This document shows, piece by piece, positions 4,882 to 7,560 of a stretch of DNA of 7,560 nucleotides. The number at the start of each line of letters is the position of its first letter. Positions within the stretch are counted from its first letter, which is position 1. Source of the stretch: an uncultured Corynebacterium sp. (GTDB lineage: Bacteria > Actinomycetota > Actinomycetes > Mycobacteriales > Mycobacteriaceae); contig CALZCR010000072.1 of the NCBI GenBank assembly GCA_945631445.1, forward strand, positions 1 through 7,560. The letters are read 5' to 3'. The position numbers were made by a program, and so were the translations under genes. Under the pieces are notes generated by a model, which was not told the DNA's origin, did no database searches, and was given only the letters and a program-made list of their open reading frames with translations.

Positions 4882-7431
4882 TTAACTCTGCTCAATGCGA
4901 AGCTCCGACAGGCGCACCTCGCCAGCTTCGTCGGAGGCGTCCAAGTCGACGGTGCCCACGAACGAGAAGGAGTTGTCGCCTTCCGGGTCTTTGAGGATCT
5001 GGCGCACCTGCCACTGTCTGTCGGAGTCGGTGAGCAGGAAGTACTCCTTGCCGCGGCTGGCCTGGCCGGTGTCCAGGTCGTCGTACTCGTCGAAGTAATC
5101 GTCCAGCAGCGCTGGCCAGTCGGGGGCGTCCTCCAGGTGCTCGGTCATCGCGTCCAGCTGCTCTTCACGCTCGAAGGCGAACAGCTCCACCAGGCGGTAG
5201 AAGTGGTTGCGGACCATGACGGTGAAGGCGCGGCGGTTTGCGGTCACTGCCGTCGGGTCCTCGACGCCGAAGGCCAGCTCGCGCTCCAGGTCCTCCTGGG
5301 AGATCGGAGTGTCCTCGTCCGACATCTGCGCCCACTCGTCGATCAGCGAGGAGTCCACCTGGCGGATCAGCTCACCCAGCCACGCCACGACGTCCTCGAG
5401 CTGCTCGGTGACGTATTCGGTGGGCACCGAGTGTTTGAGAGTGCGCCACGCGTCGGTGAGATACCGCAGGACCACGCCCTCCGAGCGGGCCAGCGAATAG
5501 GTGGCCACCAGGTCGGAGAAGGTCATCGCGTGCTCGATCATGTCGCGCACGACCGACTTCGGCGAGATGTCGAACTCCTTGACCCACGGGTTGCCCTTGG
5601 CGAAGGTCTCGTAGGCGTCCTCGAGCATCTCCTCCAGCGGCTTCGGGTAGGTCACGTCCTCGATCAGCGCCATGCGCTCGGTGTAGTCCACCCCTTCCGC
5701 CTTGAGGCGGCCGATCTCCTCGCCGCGGGCCTGCGACTCCTGCGCCCGCAGGATCGGGCGCGGGTCATCCAGGATCGCCTCGAAGACAGAGATGACGTCC
5801 AGGGTGAACGTCTCCGACTCCGGGTCCAACAGCGTCAGCGCCGCCAGGGCGAAGGGGCCCAACGGTTGGTTCAGCGCGAAGTCGCGCGGCAGCTCCTGGG
5901 TCAGGTGGTACTTACGCCCGTAGAGGTCCGTGCCCTCTTCGCGGCGGACCACCAGGCCGGCGTTGAGCAGGCCCCGGAACAGCTCCAAGGCGGTGAGGAT
6001 GTCCTTGTTCTGCTTCGACCGCGGGTCGTGGTTGGTGCGCAGCAGATGCTTCATGTGCTCGTAGGCGTCGCCGTGACGGGCCAGCACGTTGAGCAGCATG
6101 GAGTTCGACACCCGGAACTGGCTGGTCATCTGCTCCGGTTCGGCGACGGTCAGGCGCTCGAAGGTCTTCTCCGACCAGGAGACCTCCCCGTCGCGGGCGG
6201 ATTTCTTGCGGATCTTCTTCAGCTTCTTCGGGTCATCGCCCGCCTTGCGGCGCAGCTTCACGTTCTCGATCTCGTGCTCCGGGGCCTGGACCACGACGGT
6301 GCCTTCGGTGTCGTAGCCGGCGCGGCCGGCGCGGCCGGCGATCTGGTGGAACTCCCGCGACTTCAGGATGCGCTGGCGGGTGCCGTCGAACTTCGCCAGG
6401 CCGGTCATCAACACGGTGCGGATCGGCACGTTGATGCCCACCCCGAGGGTGTCTGTCCCGCAGATGACCTTCAACAAGCCCGTCTGGGAGAGTTTTTCCA
6501 CCAGGCGGCGGTACTTCGGCAGCATGCCCGCGTGGTGCACGCCGATGCCGCGGCGCAACAGCTTCGACAGCTCCTTGCCGTAGGTGGTGGTGAACTTGAA
6601 GGCGCCGATCTCCGTGACGATCTTGTCTTTGGTGTCCTTGTCGATGATCGTCATGCTCGTCAACGCCTGAGCACGCTCCGTGGCTTCGCGCTGGGAGAAA
6701 TGCACCACGTAGATCGGCGCCTTGCCGTCCTCCAACAATTCCTCGATCGTTTCGTGGACCGGAGTGAAGACGTAGTGGAAGTCCAGCGGCACCGGCCGCG
6801 TGGTCCCGGTGACTAAGGTGGTCTCCCGGCCGGTGCGCTCGGTCAGGTCCTTCTCCAGCGACGAGGTGTCGCCGAGGGTGGCGGACATGAGCAAAAACTG
6901 CGCCTGCGGCAGCTCCAGCAGCGGGATCTGCCACGCGGAGCCGCGCTCCGGGTCGGAGTAGTAGTGGAACTCGTCCATCACGACCTGGTCGATCTCCGCC
7001 TTGGTTCCGTCGCGCAGCGCGATGTTGGCGACGATCTCCGCGGTGGCCGCGATGATCGGGGCCTTGCCGTTGACGGTGGCGTCGCCGGTCATCATCCCGA
7101 CGTTTTCGGGCCCGAAGATCTCGCACAGCGCGAAAAACTTCTCGCTGACCAACGCCTTGATCGGGGCGGTGTAGAAACTGCGTTGCCCGCGCGCCATGGC
7201 GATGAAGTGCGCAGCGTTGGCCACCATCGACTTACCCGATCCCGTGGGCGTGGCCAGGATGACGTTGTCGCCGGTCAACACCCCCAGGGAGGCCTCCTCC
7301 TGGGCGGGGTAGAGTTCGATGCCGCGCTGCGTCGTCCACGACACGAATGAGCCCCAAATCGCCTCTTCGAAAAGCGTTTCAGGGACTTCGGTTAAATCTG
7401 GCAGCAGGTCAGCGAGGTTCACGCCATCCAC
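4882..7431 (-). CDS. DExH-box helicase with DUF3516-type C-terminal region
   Basis: An 849-residue superfamily 2 helicase of Ski2-like style, expected to unwind RNA or DNA in the cytoplasm using ATP. Motifs in order: Q-motif-like YPAQ (41-44), Walker A TPTGSGKS (61-68), APIKAL motif Ia (89-94), DEFH motif II (153-156, DEFH rather than the common DEVH), SAT motif III (183-185), HHAGMLPKYRR (299-309), CGTDTLGVGINVP motif V (324-336) and QIAGRAGRAGYD motif VI (363-374). A Lys/Arg-rich stretch (about 392-413) follows, then a long acidic helical C-terminal half of the kind called DUF3516 in actinobacteria. All helicase motifs look intact. The exact substrate is not established from sequence. The called start is GTG at 7431 with no visible Shine-Dalgarno; a second GTG three codons later (7422) has GGTGGA 4 bases upstream and is a serious alternative. 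It lies 37 bases after the upstream gene on the same strand, so co-transcription is likely. Confidence 0.9.
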   Translation of the reverse strand: MDGVNLADLLPDLTEVPETLFEEAIWGSFVSWTTQRGIELYPAQEEASLGVLTGDNVILATPTGSGKSMVANAAHFIAMARGQRSFYTAPIKALVSEKFFALCEIFGPENVGMMTGDATVNGKAPIIAATAEIVANIALRDGTKAEIDQVVMDEFHYYSDPERGSAWQIPLLELPQAQFLLMSATLGDTSSLEKDLTERTGRETTLVTGTTRPVPLDFHYVFTPVHETIEELLEDGKAPIYVVHFSQREATERAQALTSMTIIDKDTKDKIVTEIGAFKFTTTYGKELSKLLRRGIGVHHAGMLPKYRRLVEKLSQTGLLKVICGTDTLGVGINVPIRTVLMTGLAKFDGTRQRILKSREFHQIAGRAGRAGYDTEGTVVVQAPEHEIENVKLRRKAGDDPKKLKKIRKKSARDGEVSWSEKTFERLTVAEPEQMTSQFRVSNSMLLNVLARHGDAYEHMKHLLRTNHDPRSKQNKDILTALELFRGLLNAGLVVRREEGTDLYGRKYHLTQELPRDFALNQPLGPFALAALTLLDPESETFTLDVISVFEAILDDPRPILRAQESQARGEEIGRLKAEGVDYTERMALIEDVTYPKPLEEMLEDAYETFAKGNPWVKEFDISPKSVVRDMIEHAMTFSDLVATYSLARSEGVVLRYLTDAWRTLKHSVPTEYVTEQLEDVVAWLGELIRQVDSSLIDEWAQMSDEDTPISQEDLERELAFGVEDPTAVTANRRAFTVMVRNHFYRLVELFAFEREEQLDAMTEHLEDAPDWPALLDDYFDEYDDLDTGQASRGKEYFLLTDSDRQWQVRQILKDPEGDNSFSFVGTVDLDASDEAGEVRLSELRIEQS

Positions 7432-7468
7432 CGTAGCCGACGAGGACTGCCCGTCGCGGGAGGAACCG

Positions 7469-7560
7469 CTAGCGCTGCTCGTCCTCGTCGTCCTGCCCCG
7501 AAGAATCCTGTGGGCCAGCGGAGTCCTCGGCAGCGTCGCCGGCTTCGTCGGACTCTTCGA
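7469..7560 (-). CDS. Acidic C-terminal tail of an upstream gene, partial
   Basis: A minus-strand frame enters from the right edge and ends at TAG 7471-7469. The 30 visible residues are dominated by Asp, Glu, Ser, Ala and Gly (for example EESDEAGDAAEDSAG and DDEDEQR). This is a typical disordered acidic tail with G/C-rich third positions. It ends 37 bases before the helicase start on the same strand, so the two probably share a transcript. The tail alone does not identify the protein. Acidic C-termini occur in chaperones such as trigger factor, in RNA-processing proteins and in translocon factors. Confidence 0.65.
   Translation of the reverse strand, partial: EESDEAGDAAEDSAGPQDSSGQDDEDEQR

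Noticed and set aside
4873..6816. A 647-codon plus-strand open frame opposite the helicase
   Set aside because: It is the antisense shadow of the helicase gene. Its composition (very rich in Leu, Val, Gln, Arg, His) is typical of a reversed GC-rich gene, whereas the minus strand shows all helicase motifs in order.
7432..7560. Upstream extension of the helicase frame to the window edge
   Set aside because: Although free of stops, it reads as Ser/Thr/Arg/Pro low-complexity sequence, and another frame of the same strand gives a coherent acidic protein tail ending at TAG 7469-7471.
1..7560. CRISPR arrays, tRNA or rRNA genes, insertion sequences
   Set aside because: I looked for regular spaced repeats, cloverleaf-like segments, transposase motifs and terminal inverted repeats and saw none that hold up.

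Overview
The window looks like chromosome of a high-GC Gram-positive bacterium, most likely Corynebacterium or a close relative. The reasons are the strong G/C preference at third codon positions, an actinobacterial DUF3516-type helicase, and an Ala/Pro/Thr-rich surface lipoprotein of corynebacterial style. The genus is an inference from style; no marker gene is present. Almost every intact gene is on the minus strand.

Layout from left to right. (1) Positions 1-236, plus strand: the C-terminal end of an exported-looking protein. It converges on a minus-strand lipoprotein gene (251-1159) with a clear lipobox, a Pro/Ala linker and a small two-cysteine C-terminal module. (2) Positions 1160-1869: a decayed segment. 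It holds a minus-strand remnant of an MmeI-like/type IIG class DNA methyltransferase (target-recognition part only, broken near a run of seven G) and a plus-strand C-terminal fragment of an unrecognised gene. That fragment's stop codon directly abuts the stop of the next gene. (3) Positions 1870-4698: a two-gene unit, a GntP-family transporter (DsdX-like) followed by D-serine ammonia-lyase (DsdA). Together they should import D-serine and convert it to pyruvate and ammonia. (4) Positions 4699-4881: the control region of that unit, with a good Shine-Dalgarno, a TATACT -10 box, a CRP/GlxR-like half-conserved palindrome about 61 bp upstream of the expected start of transcription, and an imperfect direct repeat. 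(5) Positions 4882-7431: a large DExH helicase with a DUF3516-type C-terminal region. Its upstream neighbour reaches in from the right edge as a very acidic C-terminal tail (7469-7560).

I do not see a convincing undescribed system. The least ordinary stretch is the restriction-modification scar between the lipoprotein gene and dsdA. The D-serine unit lacks a recognisable adjacent regulator and has a promoter region worth testing.
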